Below, piece by piece: positions 9,236 to 19,202 of a stretch of 64,000 nt of DNA. The notes under the pieces are model-generated. The model was not told the DNA's origin. It was given only the letters and a program-made list of their open reading frames with translations, and ran no database searches. The stretch is from contig CANLSF010000007.1 in assembly GCA_947493695.1 (NCBI GenBank), forward strand, positions 310,001-374,000. Direction: 5' to 3'. Made by a program: the position numbers and the translations under genes. Origin of the DNA: an uncultured Kiloniellaceae bacterium (GTDB lineage Bacteria > Pseudomonadota > Alphaproteobacteria > Kiloniellales > Kiloniellaceae). Every line of letters begins with the position of its first letter. The first letter of the stretch is position 1.

Positions 9236-11137
9236 TTAAGGGTGTGCCTCAAGATATGAAATGATCTGATCGGCGAGCGTATCGGGATCCGCTTCGCCGC
9301 TCTTCAATGTGATCTCGGCGTTCTCGGGAATCTCATAGTCGGAATCAATGCCCGTGAAGTTTTTAAGCTCCCCTGCCCTGGCTTTCTTGTAAAGGCCTTT
9401 TGGGTCCCGCTCTTCACAGATCTCAATCGGTGTATCGACGAAGACCTCGACGAATTCCCCCTCCTCCATCAAAGCCCGCGCCATCTGCCGCTCGGACCGG
9501 AAGGGCGAAATGAACGAGGCCAGCACGATCAATCCGGCATCCACCATCAGCCTGGCAACCTCCGCGACCCGGCGGACGTTCTCGACACGGTCCTGATCGG
9601 TAAAACCGAGATCCTTGTTCAGGCCGTGCCGGACATTGTCTCCATCCAGCAGATAGGTGCGCTTGCCTATGGCGTGAAGCTTTTGCTCCAAACGATCGGC
9701 GACCGTCGACTTACCCGACCCGGACAGCCCGGTGAACCACAGCACCCGAGGCTTCTGCCCGTTGATCTGGGCACGCGTGGCCTTATCGACCTTCATATCG
9801 TGCCACTCGATATTGCTTGCACGTCGGAGGCCGAAATCGATCATGCCTGCCGCAACGGTGGCATTGGTGAACTTGTCGACAAGGATGAACGCGCCAGTCT
9901 GGCGATTGTCTTTGTAGGCGTCGAAGGCAACGGATCGGTCTATCGCGATCTTGCAGTAGCCGACTTCATTCAGTCCAAGCGTTTTCGCCGCATGGCGATC
10001 CAAAGTGTTCACATCTATCAGATGCGTCAGATCGGTCACACGTGCGATTGCCTGATCAGTGGCGAAACGCACAACATAGGTCCGTTCGGGCAGCATCGCT
10101 TCACTGTCCATCCAGATGACATGGGCGGCAAACTGATCGACCACCTCGGGCGCCGACCTGGGATGGGTCAGAAGATCGCCGCGGCTGATATCGATTTCAT
10201 CTTCCAGGGCCAGCGTCACCGCCTGACCGGCAATCGCCTCCTCAAGATCGCCGCCGGGGCCGACAATCCGCTTCACCTTGGATGTCTTACCTGAGAGGCT
10301 TGCGAGGATGGATTCGCCCAGCGCCACCTTCCCCGAAGCGATCGTTCCGCTGAACCCCCGAAAGTCGTGATTGGGGCGATTGACCCATTGCACGGGAAAC
10401 CGGAAAGCTTTCTCGCGTTCGTGTCCCGCGCGATCACCACGAATTTCAATCTCTTCCAGCAGCGTCATCAGCGTGGGGCCGTCATACCACGCCATGGTTT
10501 CCGCGGGCCCAAAGACGTTCTCGCCGGTCAATGCGGAAAGCGGAATTGCATGAACCTCTTCCAGGTTCAATTGCTTCGCGAAGGTCACATATTCATCAAA
10601 GATGGCATCGAAGGTGGATTGGTCATAGTCCACAAGATCCATCTTGTTGACGGCAAGAACCACCTGCCGGATTCCGAGCAACGAAACAATGTAGGAATGG
10701 CGCCGGGTCTGGGTCAGGATCCCCCTGCGGGCATCGATCAGAATAACCGCCAGATCTGCTGTAGAGGCGCCGGTTGCCATATTGCGGGTGTACTGCTCAT
10801 GTCCCGGTGTGTCGGCGGCGATGAACTTGCGCTTGTCGGTCTCGAAATAGCGATAGGCCACATCGATGGTAATGCCCTGTTCTCGCTCGGCCTGCAGTCC
10901 ATCGACCAGGAGCGCGAGATCGACCTGCTCGCCTTGTGTCCCGTACTTCTTGCTCTCGCTTTCCGTCGCAGAGAGCTGATCCTCGAATACGGTCTTTGAA
11001 TCATACAGAAGGCGCCCGAGAAGGGTCGATTTGCCGTCGTCAACCGACCCGCAAGTGATGAAGCGCAACTGGTCTTTGGCATCCTGCGCCGCAAGAAAGG
11101 CTTCGATATCGATCTTGGCAGTGTGAGAGCTTGCCAT
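9236..11137 (-). CDS. cysNC: sulfate adenylyltransferase subunit 1 / adenylylsulfate kinase fusion
   Basis: A bifunctional 633-residue enzyme of sulfate activation. The N-terminal GTPase (CysN) carries P-loop GSVDDGKS (30-37), the G3 motif DTPGHEQY and the G4 motif NKMDL; with CysD it makes APS from ATP and sulfate using GTP hydrolysis. The C-terminal APS kinase (CysC, from about residue 460) has P-loop GLSGSGKS (470-477) and the FISPFRSER segment with the catalytic-region Ser544, and makes PAPS. The stop codon of cysD and this ATG share one base (TGATG), a coupled operon. The reductases that would use APS or PAPS are not in the window. Confidence 0.96.
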   Translation of the reverse strand: MASSHTAKIDIEAFLAAQDAKDQLRFITCGSVDDGKSTLLGRLLYDSKTVFEDQLSATESESKKYGTQGEQVDLALLVDGLQAEREQGITIDVAYRYFETDKRKFIAADTPGHEQYTRNMATGASTADLAVILIDARRGILTQTRRHSYIVSLLGIRQVVLAVNKMDLVDYDQSTFDAIFDEYVTFAKQLNLEEVHAIPLSALTGENVFGPAETMAWYDGPTLMTLLEEIEIRGDRAGHEREKAFRFPVQWVNRPNHDFRGFSGTIASGKVALGESILASLSGKTSKVKRIVGPGGDLEEAIAGQAVTLALEDEIDISRGDLLTHPRSAPEVVDQFAAHVIWMDSEAMLPERTYVVRFATDQAIARVTDLTHLIDVNTLDRHAAKTLGLNEVGYCKIAIDRSVAFDAYKDNRQTGAFILVDKFTNATVAAGMIDFGLRRASNIEWHDMKVDKATRAQINGQKPRVLWFTGLSGSGKSTVADRLEQKLHAIGKRTYLLDGDNVRHGLNKDLGFTDQDRVENVRRVAEVARLMVDAGLIVLASFISPFRSERQMARALMEEGEFVEVFVDTPIEICEERDPKGLYKKARAGELKNFTGIDSDYEIPENAEITLKSGEADPDTLADQIISYLEAHP

Positions 11138-12039
11138 CAGAAATAGCCCTCCTGTTTTTTCTTTTCCATGGAACCGATCTGGTCCTGATCGATCGCGCGG
11201 CCCTGCCGCTCCGATCCGCGGCTTTGCAGAAGCTCCAGAATAATGTCCGGAACGGATTTGGCGTTTGATTCCATGGCCCCGGTCAGCGGGTAGCAGCCAA
11301 GAGTCCGAAAGCGCACCATCTTTTCCTGCGGGACTTCGCCGGGCTCAAGCGGCAGGCGCTCATCGTCAAGCATCACCAGCATGCCATTGCGTTCAACAAC
11401 CGGACGTGGCGCCGCAAAATACAACGGCACAAGGGGAATGTTTTCGCGGTGGATATATTGCCAGACATCAAGCTCCGTCCAGTTGGAGAGCGGAAACGCC
11501 CGCACGCTCTCCCCGCCTGAAATCTGCGTGTTGTAGAGATTCCAGAGTTCCGGTCGCTGCGTCTTGGGATCCCAGCGGTGTGATTTCGAACGGAAGGAAA
11601 ACACCCGCTCCTTGGCGCGCGATTTTTCCTCATCCCGGCGCGCGCCGCCAAAGGCCGCGTCAAAACCGTGTTTGCTGAGGGCCTGCTTCAGGCTCTCGGT
11701 CTTCATGATATCTGTGTGCAGCTTGGAGCCATGGGAAATGGGCCCGACCCCGCGCGCGACGCCTTCCTGATTGATGTGCACAATCAGTTCCAGCCCCAGC
11801 CGGGCGGCCAGCTGATCGCGGAAAAGGATCATCTCGCGAAACTTCCAGGTCGTATCCACATGAAGCAGTGGAAAGGGCGGTATCCCGGGCGCAAAGGCCT
11901 TCATCGCCAGATGCAGCATCACCGCTGAATCCTTCCCGATGGAATAGAGCATCACCGGGTTTCGGAACTCGGCGGCAACCTCACGGATTATATGGATCGA
12001 TTCAGCTTCAAGACGGTCCAGATGGGAGAGACTCTGCAT
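11137..12039 (-). CDS. cysD: sulfate adenylyltransferase subunit 2
   Basis: CysD is the ATP-pyrophosphatase-type catalytic subunit that forms adenylyl sulfate together with CysN. The family block [16 protein letters not shown], the PP-loop-like [15 protein letters not shown], the substrate-site [11 protein letters not shown] and the [15 protein letters not shown] block are all present. From ATG 12039 the protein has 300 residues and its N-terminus lines up with known CysD; an in-frame ATG at 12078 would add 13 residues and neither start has a strong ribosome-binding site. It is the first gene of the cysD-cysNC operon, whose promoter must lie in the 12040-12380 spacer shared with the divergent membrane-protein gene. 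Confidence 0.95.
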   Translation of the reverse strand: MQSLSHLDRLEAESIHIIREVAAEFRNPVMLYSIGKDSAVMLHLAMKAFAPGIPPFPLLHVDTTWKFREMILFRDQLAARLGLELIVHINQEGVARGVGPISHGSKLHTDIMKTESLKQALSKHGFDAAFGGARRDEEKSRAKERVFSFRSKSHRWDPKTQRPELWNLYNTQISGGESVRAFPLSNWTELDVWQYIHRENIPLVPLYFAAPRPVVERNGMLVMLDDERLPLEPGEVPQEKMVRFRTLGCYPLTGAMESNAKSVPDIILELLQSRGSERQGRAIDQDQIGSMEKKKQEGYF

Positions 12040-12078
12040 AGCACTCGTATTCAGTTGTTTGCCCGGCCACGCCAACAT

Positions 12079-12382
12079 CTGATGCCGGTTAGCGGGTATG
12101 CAAGTGCTTATAGTGAGGCAAGAGGCTTTCTTAAACAGCTTTCACACCGGGATGAGCAAGATCACCCGGGATTGTGCTGTTTCAAGCAGTGAGTCCCGTC
12201 ACACTGTCCTTAGAGGATGGACAATCGACTGCCCAGAGGCTGTCGTTGGATAAGCCTAAAAGCAAACGCTTGAAACCTGCAGGGTCTCAAGCTTGATGGA
12301 AAGCCTGGCCCACCTCTGCTAAAGAAAGATATGAGCATGTTATTTTAAGGCATGGCCCTGAAAAAAATTAGCGAAAATACCA
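12079..12382. other. divergent promoter region between cysD and a membrane-protein gene
   Basis: About 300 bases carry the promoters of leftward cysD and rightward 12383. I see no clear -35/-10 pair and no recognisable riboswitch. A modest inverted repeat CACCGGGATGA / TCACCCGGGAT around 12146-12172 is the only structure noted. Confidence 0.4.
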
Positions 12383-13111
12383 ATGTACCCTACATCCATT
12401 CAGCTTTTTAAGCGCTTACTGCCATACGTCGCGCTGGCGGTGATTGGCGAGATCCTTCTGGTCGCCGCTGAAGAAAAATTCCCGATCGGCAGCGGAAGTA
12501 TGGTCGCATCCGCTCTCATTTGGTCTTACCTCGCCTTTAATGCGCATGCGGAAATGCTGTTGCCAAAGAGCCGTGACAAGAATGCGGACAACAGGCGCGT
12601 TCTGGGATTTGCCGTGCGCTCCTTTGGGCTCGGGGTCCTGTTCGCTTTGCCGGCTATTATACTTATCTTCCCGTACATTGAGCAGTCGCTCAATTCCACG
12701 ATCTGGAATGAAGTGCTGACCTCCTGGGGCGTCATAGGTCTGGTGCTGGCGTTCTTCTTCGTAATTGTCTTCTCGTTGCTTGGAAGCCTGCTACCGGCCT
12801 TCGTCGCCAACCAATCGCGCGGCATCGGCCCGGCACTGACACGCGGGCGTAAGCAGTTCTTCTGGACCGCGAGCCGACTGGTTGCGGGTCCAATCGTCGC
12901 TTTCGCGCTGGCCCAGGCCGTCATTCTTTCCGGCAATATCTATATGGACCCGCACATCGACCTTCTCACGGCGAACTACATCCCCAATGTACCGCTCCTT
13001 GCGGTCCTGATCATTGGCTACCTTATCCAGGCCCTCGGCACGATTATGATTGCTGTCGTGCTCTCCAAGGCATTTCTGCGCGCCGAAGAGCCAGCTTCGC
13101 TCCCCAGTTAG
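12383..13111 (+). CDS. six-helix inner-membrane protein, paralogue of the 8419 gene
   Basis: This 242-residue protein repeats the plan of the 8419 gene product: the same N-terminal block (TSIQLFKRLLPYVALAV), six predicted hydrophobic helices at equivalent places, a FSLLGSLLPAFVA block in the fourth and a SKAFLRAEE ending. Function unknown. The two copies have diverged in roughly half of their residues, which argues for an old duplication that now flanks cysD-cysNC on both sides. It ends six bases before the convergent saccharopine-dehydrogenase-like gene. Confidence 0.8.
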   Translation: MYPTSIQLFKRLLPYVALAVIGEILLVAAEEKFPIGSGSMVASALIWSYLAFNAHAEMLLPKSRDKNADNRRVLGFAVRSFGLGVLFALPAIILIFPYIEQSLNSTIWNEVLTSWGVIGLVLAFFFVIVFSLLGSLLPAFVANQSRGIGPALTRGRKQFFWTASRLVAGPIVAFALAQAVILSGNIYMDPHIDLLTANYIPNVPLLAVLIIGYLIQALGTIMIAVVLSKAFLRAEEPASLPS

Positions 13112-13117
13112 AGCCGG

Positions 13118-14263
13118 TTACCGGTAGTACTGCCCAAAGCGGTTGGCGAGGAAGAGATCCAGATCCGCCTGCTCCTGCTTAACAAGACCTTTGCCCGGCA
13201 GGTTGCCGCTGCGCACCAGATCGACCATCGCGCAGATCCCGGCCGCGGTGGTCAGTTGGATGGCGCTCCAGCGCCGTCCGGCAATCTCCTTGCCGTAAAC
13301 ATTCTTCGCATAGGATTCCTGCGTCAGGCGCCCATTCTGCATGCCGCTGACGGTCACGAAGATGACAATTACATCCTGAGGCGTGGCCGGAACCGATGCC
13401 TCCAGAACGTTCTTCAGAAGGTCCCGGTGCGACGAAAGCCCCAGGTCATTCAACAGCAGTTTGACGATCGCGTTGTGCCCCGGATAGCGGATGGTCTTGT
13501 AGTTCAGGTCACGGACCTTACCGGCGTAGCTTTCGCAGAGCGTGCCCAGTCCACCGGACGTGTTGAAGGCTTCATAGGCCACCCCGTCCAGCGCAAATTC
13601 CTCTAGACCCTCGAGTGGAAGCACCTCGCGCATCTCGCCTTCATGGATGGCTTCGCAGGGATTGCAGTATTCATTGATCAGACCCTCGGTGCTCCAGGTC
13701 ATATTGTATTTTAAGGCATTCGAAGGATATTGCGGCAGTGCACCCACGCGCATCCGGATCTCGTGGATTTCATCGAAGCGTTTGGCGAGATCGTTGGCGA
13801 CAATCGAAATGTAGCCTGGTGCGAGGCCGCACTGCGGCACAAAGACCGAACCGGAGCCCTCGGACAGATCCTTCACGCAGCGTGTGCTGGCAACGTCCTC
13901 GGTCAGATCAAAGTACCCGGCCCCACAGTCCTTGGCGGCTTCCGCAACCACCGGCGTCAGGCTGAATGGTCCGGCGTTGAGCACAACATCGTGCCCGGCA
14001 ATCGCCTCACGCATGGCACGGCCGTCACTGACATCCAGACAGCGGGTCGAAATCTTGCCGTTCCAGGTGCCCTTGAGGCGGTTCAGAGCCTGACCATCGC
14101 GGTCTGCGATGGTGACCGCATAGTCATTGGTCCCACAGAGCAAAGCCGTAATCGCTTCGCCAATCTTGCCGCCCCCAACAATGAGTGAACGGGTTGTCTC
14201 GTCACCAGAGGCCAAAGAACCGACCGGCGCTGAAGAAGAAGTGGACGTAAACGAAGCGGACAT
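13118..14263 (-). CDS. saccharopine dehydrogenase family oxidoreductase (lysine-dehydrogenase-like)
   Basis: A 381-residue NAD(P)-dependent dehydrogenase. The dinucleotide motif VGGGKIGEAI is near residues 29-38, and the middle carries the family segments NAGPF and GYFDLTED. Short bacterial members are most like L-lysine 6-dehydrogenase or the saccharopine dehydrogenase half of the AASS pathway, so a role in lysine breakdown is the best guess, not proven. The first 20 residues are Ser/Thr-rich and may be an over-long N-terminus. It is transcribed divergently from an Lrp-type regulator, a common arrangement for amino-acid catabolic genes under local Lrp control. Confidence 0.8.
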   Translation of the reverse strand: MSASFTSTSSSAPVGSLASGDETTRSLIVGGGKIGEAITALLCGTNDYAVTIADRDGQALNRLKGTWNGKISTRCLDVSDGRAMREAIAGHDVVLNAGPFSLTPVVAEAAKDCGAGYFDLTEDVASTRCVKDLSEGSGSVFVPQCGLAPGYISIVANDLAKRFDEIHEIRMRVGALPQYPSNALKYNMTWSTEGLINEYCNPCEAIHEGEMREVLPLEGLEEFALDGVAYEAFNTSGGLGTLCESYAGKVRDLNYKTIRYPGHNAIVKLLLNDLGLSSHRDLLKNVLEASVPATPQDVIVIFVTVSGMQNGRLTQESYAKNVYGKEIAGRRWSAIQLTTAAGICAMVDLVRSGNLPGKGLVKQEQADLDLFLANRFGQYYR

Positions 14264-14317
14264 CTGGGCACCTCAGGAAGTTTAAGCGGAATTCTCACCT
14301 TATAAAACCGCACAACT

Positions 14318-14349
14318 CTGTCGAAATGAAGTGACCAATCTGTCGAAAT
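14318..14349. promoter_or_regulatory. direct repeats in the divergent promoter region, likely Lrp sites
   Basis: The 10-mer CTGTCGAAAT occurs at 14318-14327 and again at 14340-14349, 22 bases apart, about two helical turns. It lies between the dehydrogenase gene and the Lrp gene and fits the periodic binding of an Lrp/AsnC oligomer. Assignment is by position only. Confidence 0.5.
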
Positions 14350-14390
14350 AACGATATAATTCAGGCAATTTAACGACGGTAACCATAAAT

Positions 14391-14822
14391 ATGCCAATAG
14401 ACGAAAAAGACCTTAAGCTCCTGGAACTGCTCAAGAACAATGCCCGGGCGCCCACTTCAGGTATCGCAAGAACCTTAGGTGTTTCGCGTTCGACGATTCA
14501 AAGCAGGATCGAGAAGCTTGAACGCAGTGGCGTCATCGAGGGCTATACGCTGCGTATGACCGACGAATACGAGCGCAGCCGGATCAAAGCCCACGTGATG
14601 ATCTCAGTCGCCCCCAAACTCTCCAGCCGGGTCGCGCACAGCCTGCGCGCCTTCACCGAGGTGTCATCCCTCTACGCCGTGAGCGGCCCATACGATCTGA
14701 TTGCGGTGCTCTCCTGTCAGACTACGGAACGGATCGACGAGCTGCTTGACGAGATTGGCGCCCTGCCCGGCATCCGAAAAACGACATCATCAATCATTCT
14801 TTCAACGAAGTTCGCGCGCTGA
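14391..14822 (+). CDS. Lrp/AsnC-family transcriptional regulator
   Basis: A 143-residue feast/famine regulator. The N-terminal winged helix reads LDEKDLKLLELL-type with recognition helix TLGVSRSTIQSRIEKLERSG (about residues 28-47), and the C-terminal RAM ligand domain ends in TTSSIILSTKFAR. It probably senses an amino acid and controls the divergent dehydrogenase gene, 127 bases away, and itself. The start ATG at 14391 is the only sensible one and gives normal family length. Confidence 0.9.
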   Translation: MPIDEKDLKLLELLKNNARAPTSGIARTLGVSRSTIQSRIEKLERSGVIEGYTLRMTDEYERSRIKAHVMISVAPKLSSRVAHSLRAFTEVSSLYAVSGPYDLIAVLSCQTTERIDELLDEIGALPGIRKTTSSIILSTKFAR

Positions 14823-14870
14823 CACCATATAGATTGAGCTCGTAATTCCATTTTAGAATTTTGTATTTCG

Positions 14871-14888
14871 AATTCCAAATATGGAATT
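14871..14888. repeat. AT-rich palindrome downstream of lrp
   Basis: AATTCCA (14871-14877) and TGGAATT (14882-14888) form a perfect inverted repeat around AATA. A degenerate copy (TAATTCCATTTTAGAATT) lies about 30 bases upstream at 14843-14860. It might serve as a bidirectional transcription stop between convergent lrp and the kinase gene, though no clear T tract follows. Confidence 0.4.
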
Positions 14889-15045
14889 TAAATTACTTCA
14901 AGCGTGCCGAAACCCGTCGCGGCTCTCATCTTGTTATATAAAACTGAGCCTTATGAAGAGCTCTGTGCCCGCCTCCAAATGCCAGCGGCCTCGGTTGGGA
15001 ATGCGCGGCTCTCAACCAAGGCGACCGGCCGCATTGCGACAGCCC

Positions 15046-18036
15046 TCAGGCGGCCTTCTTCTTGCGAAGGATCCGCTGTGACGGAAAGACCACCGAGACC
15101 GAGGTCCCCTTACCCTGCTCACTCTTGATCTCGAAGTCAGCACCGTGGAGCTCTGCAAGACGCTTCGAGAGCGGGAGCCCCAGACCGGTTCCCTCGTGCT
15201 CTCGGCTGATCGTGCTGTCGACCTGACCGAAAGGCTCCAGAATCCTCGGAATATCTGCCGCCGCAATGCCGATGCCGGTGTCTTCAACCACAAGCCGGAT
15301 CTTGCCACGGGTGACTTCCGCAAAGACCCGAATTGAGCCGTCCGCCTCGGTAAACTTGACTGCGTTGCTGAGCAGATTAAGCAGAATTTGTTTCACCCGG
15401 CGCTCATCGGCCAATAGAGACGGCAAACGCGTGGGCAGCTCGTTGATCAGCGAAACCTTCGCGTGCTCGGCACGGCTGCGCACCATCGCCATACAATGTT
15501 CAGCGGTGGCGGCCAGATCCAGCGGCTCCTCGTGCAGTTCGATCTTGTCTGCTTCAGCCTTCGAGAGGTCCAGAATGTCGTTGATCAGATCGAGCAGGTG
15601 AAGGCCCGAGGACTTGATGTCGTCCGCGTAGCTCTTGTAGCGCGGGTTGCCCAGCGGCCCCAGCATCTCCATGGTAAGGAATTCGGAGAAGCCGATCACG
15701 GCATTCAGTGGCGTCCGGAGTTCGTGGCTCATCACCGCCAGGAAATCGGATTTCGCCCGGTTGGCAACCTCAGCACACTCCTTGGTCTCCACCAGTTCGC
15801 TCTCGACCCGCTTCTGTTCCGATATGTCGGTGTGAACACCGACATGATAAAGCACTTCACCCTCGTCATCGAAAACCGGATTGACCACGAGACGGCTCCA
15901 GAACACCGAGGCGTCCTTGCGGTAATTCATGATATCGACCCGGACCGGATTGTGACTTTTCAGACCGTTCTCCAGGGTCTCCAGCGTTTTCGGATCCGTC
16001 TCCGGTCCCTGCAGGAACCAGCAGTTCTTGCCAAGAACATCGCCGGGCTCATACCCGGTCAGTCGTGTGAAGGCCGGGTTTACGAAAATGGTGGGATCGC
16101 CAGGCTGCCGTGGGTCAGAGATAATCACACCGGCTTCGGTTCCGTTCACTGCCGCAGCCAGCCTGGTATTTTCGGCCGCCAGCAGCATAAGTTCTTTTTC
16201 ACGGCGTTTGAAGGGCGTGATATCACTGTAAAGACTGATGGTATCGCCTTCGGGCGTGCGGAAATGCTCGGCGCGGATCCAGCGGTCTCCATCGAGACGG
16301 ATCTCATGCGCTTCGTTTTTGGCCCGCAGCCGTACCTGCTTGCCGACCCAGGACCTCGGATGCTTCGCGGCCTCCAGATTCCGTCCGGCTTTGGCGTGAA
16401 GCATCGCAATGTCGGTAAAGCTGGCGCCCGGCTGGACGAGTTTTTCCATCCCGGGGAAAAAGAGTTCGCGAAAGCGTCTGTTACAGAGAATAAGCCGCTC
16501 GTTGGAATCGAAGAGTGTGACGCCGTCCGAGCTGCTTTCGATCGCACGGGTCAGACGCGCCTGAGCGGCGGCAGCCCGTTCGGCAACCATACGCTCCACC
16601 GTGATATCCGTGCCGGTACCCCGGTAGCCCAGGAAGACACCATTGCCATCGAATCGGGGCTTGCCGCTGAGCTTGATCCAGCGCACATGGCCATCCGTTA
16701 GATCGATACGATAGGTGAAATCCCGAAAGCTCGCGTAACGGGCCAGGTCATCCTGATGCGTCTGGGCAGCCGCCGGATCGACCCGGGGGTCGAGCACCTC
16801 GAATATGCGGTGCCCGATGAAACTCGAAGGGTCCATGCCTGTGGCTTCGCGAACCCGGTCGGAAACATAGGTAAAGCTGAGGCCTGCCCCCATCTCCCAG
16901 AACCAGTCCGAGGCCGCGTTGGCAATGTCGCGCAGGCGCTCTTCGCTGTCACTCACGGCCTGAAGCATGGCCTCACGATGACGCGCCTCACGCACCACCG
17001 AACGGCCAATAAGAAATGTGGCCAACTGCAGAGCAAGACAGGCAGCCGCCGCGAAAATCCAGGTGGTCAGAAAGCGCTGACGCCAGATCGCCGAAATATC
17101 GCCCGAGGACAATGTCGCCAGCAGGATCTGGCCGAAATGGTCCAGCGCCCGCCACGCCAGTACTTCCGGCTTGGTACCACCGTCGTCGTTCGCGAAAACC
17201 TTGCTGCCCGAGGTCCGCTCGGCATCGCCGACAAGATCGTACAGCATTTCGACGTCCAGCGTATGTTCGTCCGTCAGCCCAGGTTGTGCCCGTTGCACCC
17301 AGAGCCTGCCGGTCTCGGTCATAAGGGTCAGTTTTGTGCCTGCAGGAAGCACCAGCCCGGACCACCACTCAAGCAGCGAACGGATTGGAAAGCTTGCAGC
17401 AACGAATTTCGAGGAATCGCCGTAGCGGGCCTGACGGACGAGAGTGGCAAACCAGGTTCCGTCGATGTTGAAGGGCGAACTCAGAACCGTCCGGCGCTCC
17501 TCAACGGCCTCCGCAAAGAGAGACTGCAATTCATTGTCTCCGGGCAGCGGGATCGCCGCCCACTGCTCGCTGACCTGACCGTCCGACTCCAGCATTGCCG
17601 CCTGCCGCCAATGACCGAGGATTTGGGTCAGGGACTCGCTCGCCAGGGGTTCGGATGACTGCTCATTGACCAGGCTACCCCACTCGATCTCCCGCAGAAC
17701 CGCTTCATGATCCGCAAAGAAAAGACCGACGGGAACGGCGGCGTCGTCAAGGGCCGACTTTAGCTGATGCCGGACTTCGCGACGCACTTCATGGTAGGTC
17801 GTAAAGGCCCAACCACCGAGCAAACTGCAGGAGAGAAGAAAGAGAATCAGCGAAAAGACGTTGAAGTTGCGGCGCAGGTCCCGGTCGCTGTTTTTGCCGT
17901 CGTTGATCGACGCCCACTTGGGTCTCAGCACAGAGAGCCGGCGCAGCCGTATTTTCCGTGGTAAAGCCCAGAGCCGGCTAAGCCCGATAAGTAGTCGCCC
18001 AAACATTGTCTTCATCATCCAAGGTCTTGTGACCAA
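15046..18036 (-). CDS. membrane-bound multi-PAS sensor histidine kinase with a LOV-like domain
   Basis: A 996-residue hybrid-sensing kinase. Transmembrane helices at about 59-80 and 323-344 enclose a periplasmic sensor region. Then come a PAS domain (about 365-485), a second PAS-like domain (495-610), and a third (625-740) with LOV features: NPAF, and GKNCWFLQGPETD with Cys672. The histidine kinase core follows, with phospho-acceptor His771 in MSHELRTP and an ATPase domain with NLLSNAVKF, DTGIGI and GTGLGL. No receiver domain is attached and no response regulator gene is next to it. Flavin-contact positions in the LOV domain deviate from consensus (see findings), so light sensing is possible but not certain. 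Confidence 0.88.
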   Translation of the reverse strand: MVTRPWMMKTMFGRLLIGLSRLWALPRKIRLRRLSVLRPKWASINDGKNSDRDLRRNFNVFSLILFLLSCSLLGGWAFTTYHEVRREVRHQLKSALDDAAVPVGLFFADHEAVLREIEWGSLVNEQSSEPLASESLTQILGHWRQAAMLESDGQVSEQWAAIPLPGDNELQSLFAEAVEERRTVLSSPFNIDGTWFATLVRQARYGDSSKFVAASFPIRSLLEWWSGLVLPAGTKLTLMTETGRLWVQRAQPGLTDEHTLDVEMLYDLVGDAERTSGSKVFANDDGGTKPEVLAWRALDHFGQILLATLSSGDISAIWRQRFLTTWIFAAAACLALQLATFLIGRSVVREARHREAMLQAVSDSEERLRDIANAASDWFWEMGAGLSFTYVSDRVREATGMDPSSFIGHRIFEVLDPRVDPAAAQTHQDDLARYASFRDFTYRIDLTDGHVRWIKLSGKPRFDGNGVFLGYRGTGTDITVERMVAERAAAAQARLTRAIESSSDGVTLFDSNERLILCNRRFRELFFPGMEKLVQPGASFTDIAMLHAKAGRNLEAAKHPRSWVGKQVRLRAKNEAHEIRLDGDRWIRAEHFRTPEGDTISLYSDITPFKRREKELMLLAAENTRLAAAVNGTEAGVIISDPRQPGDPTIFVNPAFTRLTGYEPGDVLGKNCWFLQGPETDPKTLETLENGLKSHNPVRVDIMNYRKDASVFWSRLVVNPVFDDEGEVLYHVGVHTDISEQKRVESELVETKECAEVANRAKSDFLAVMSHELRTPLNAVIGFSEFLTMEMLGPLGNPRYKSYADDIKSSGLHLLDLINDILDLSKAEADKIELHEEPLDLAATAEHCMAMVRSRAEHAKVSLINELPTRLPSLLADERRVKQILLNLLSNAVKFTEADGSIRVFAEVTRGKIRLVVEDTGIGIAAADIPRILEPFGQVDSTISREHEGTGLGLPLSKRLAELHGADFEIKSEQGKGTSVSVVFPSQRILRKKKAA

Positions 18037-18509
18037 TCAATCGCTCCTAACCTTCGGCATCACTTCCTCAAGTACCAATTACCGAGCATTAGAAATTTGT
18101 TATGGTTAACAAAAGACCACAGAGGAATGAAAAAAGTGTTAATATTTACTAGGACTTAACCCACAACCGATGCGAACTAACGCCTTTCTGAACACGCGTG
18201 TTGAGCGAAGAGAGCTCAATGCGATTCAAGTCTTCGACAACTGCAAGCCCCTGCGTTGCACAGGTGACGAAGACCCGCCGAAAAACACTGCTGATGACGT
18301 GCGAAGGGAACATTGTTTGATGCTTTGTCGCAATTCAGACAGCAGTTGTCGCGAGCGATGAAGCCCGCCCCCCTCCCTTCAAACGAAATACGTAAAGAGG
18401 CAAGCTTCTAGACGGCCCTTGTCGTGCGCCCGGTGGTTTCCAATGACGCCAGGCGAATCGCCAAGGTTAATAAGAAGCGGAATAGCAGGCGCGATTAAGG
18501 ATTAAAGAC
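18037..18509. other. intergenic region upstream of the corrinoid operon
   Basis: About 470 bases between the divergent kinase and corrinoid-protein genes hold both promoters. No frame here has a plausible start or family. A weak resemblance to part of a cobalamin-riboswitch box around 18450 (GCCAGGCGAATCGCC) is not enough to call one. Confidence 0.4.
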
Positions 18510-19202
18510 ATGTCGGATGAAGACGATCTCGACCTCAGCACCCTTGACGATGACGAACTCGTCAAACAGATGCATGACGATCTCTACGATGGCTTGAAGG
18601 AAGAGATCGAAGAAGGTGTGAACATCCTGCTTGAGCGCGGCTGGACGCCTTACGACGTCCTGACCCAGGCTCTGGTGGAAGGCATGCGGATAGTCGGCAT
18701 CGACTTCCGCGACGGTATCCTTTTCGTGCCCGAGGTCCTGCTGGCGGCCAACGCCATGAAGGGCGGCATGTTCATTCTGCGCCCCCTGCTGGCCGAAACC
18801 GGTGCGCCCAAGCTGGGCAAGATGGTCATCGGCACCGTCAAAGGCGACATTCACGACATCGGCAAGAACCTGGTCTCCATGATGATGGAAGGTGCTGGCT
18901 TCGATGTGATCGACATCGGGATCAACAATCCGGTCGAGAACTACCTTGCTGCCATCGAGGAGCACGAGCCCGACATTCTCGGGATGTCTGCTCTGCTGAC
19001 CACCACCATGCCTTACATGAAGGTCGTCATCGATACTCTGAAGGAAAAGGGTATGCGCGATGACTACGTGGTCCTGGTCGGTGGCGCGCCGCTGAACGAA
19101 GCCTTTGGTGAAGCCATCGGCGCGGATGCCTACTGCCGCGATGCGGCCGTTGCTGTCGAAACCGCCAAGGAATTCATGGCGCGGAAACACAACCAGCTCT
19201 GA
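18510..19202 (+). CDS. corrinoid (B12-binding) methyl-carrier protein, MtbC/MtgC type
   Basis: A 230-residue cobalamin-binding protein like the corrinoid subunits of methylamine and glycine betaine methyltransferase systems. The N-terminal helical cap (about 15-105) precedes a Rossmann-like B12 domain with the base-off motif GDIHDIGKN, the His of which ligates cobalt, and the GMSALLTTTM and GGAPLNEAF segments that hold the nucleotide tail. It would accept a methyl group from a substrate methyltransferase and pass it to tetrahydrofolate. The N-terminus is unusually acidic (DEDDLDLSTLDDDE). First gene of the operon; no MttB/MtgB-type methyltransferase is in the window. Confidence 0.93.
   Translation: MSDEDDLDLSTLDDDELVKQMHDDLYDGLKEEIEEGVNILLERGWTPYDVLTQALVEGMRIVGIDFRDGILFVPEVLLAANAMKGGMFILRPLLAETGAPKLGKMVIGTVKGDIHDIGKNLVSMMMEGAGFDVIDIGINNPVENYLAAIEEHEPDILGMSALLTTTMPYMKVVIDTLKEKGMRDDYVVLVGGAPLNEAFGEAIGADAYCRDAAVAVETAKEFMARKHNQL

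Noticed and set aside
18440-18470. Cobalamin-riboswitch-like box before the corrinoid operon
   Set aside because: Only a short partial likeness to the B12 box; the surrounding conserved stems could not be found.
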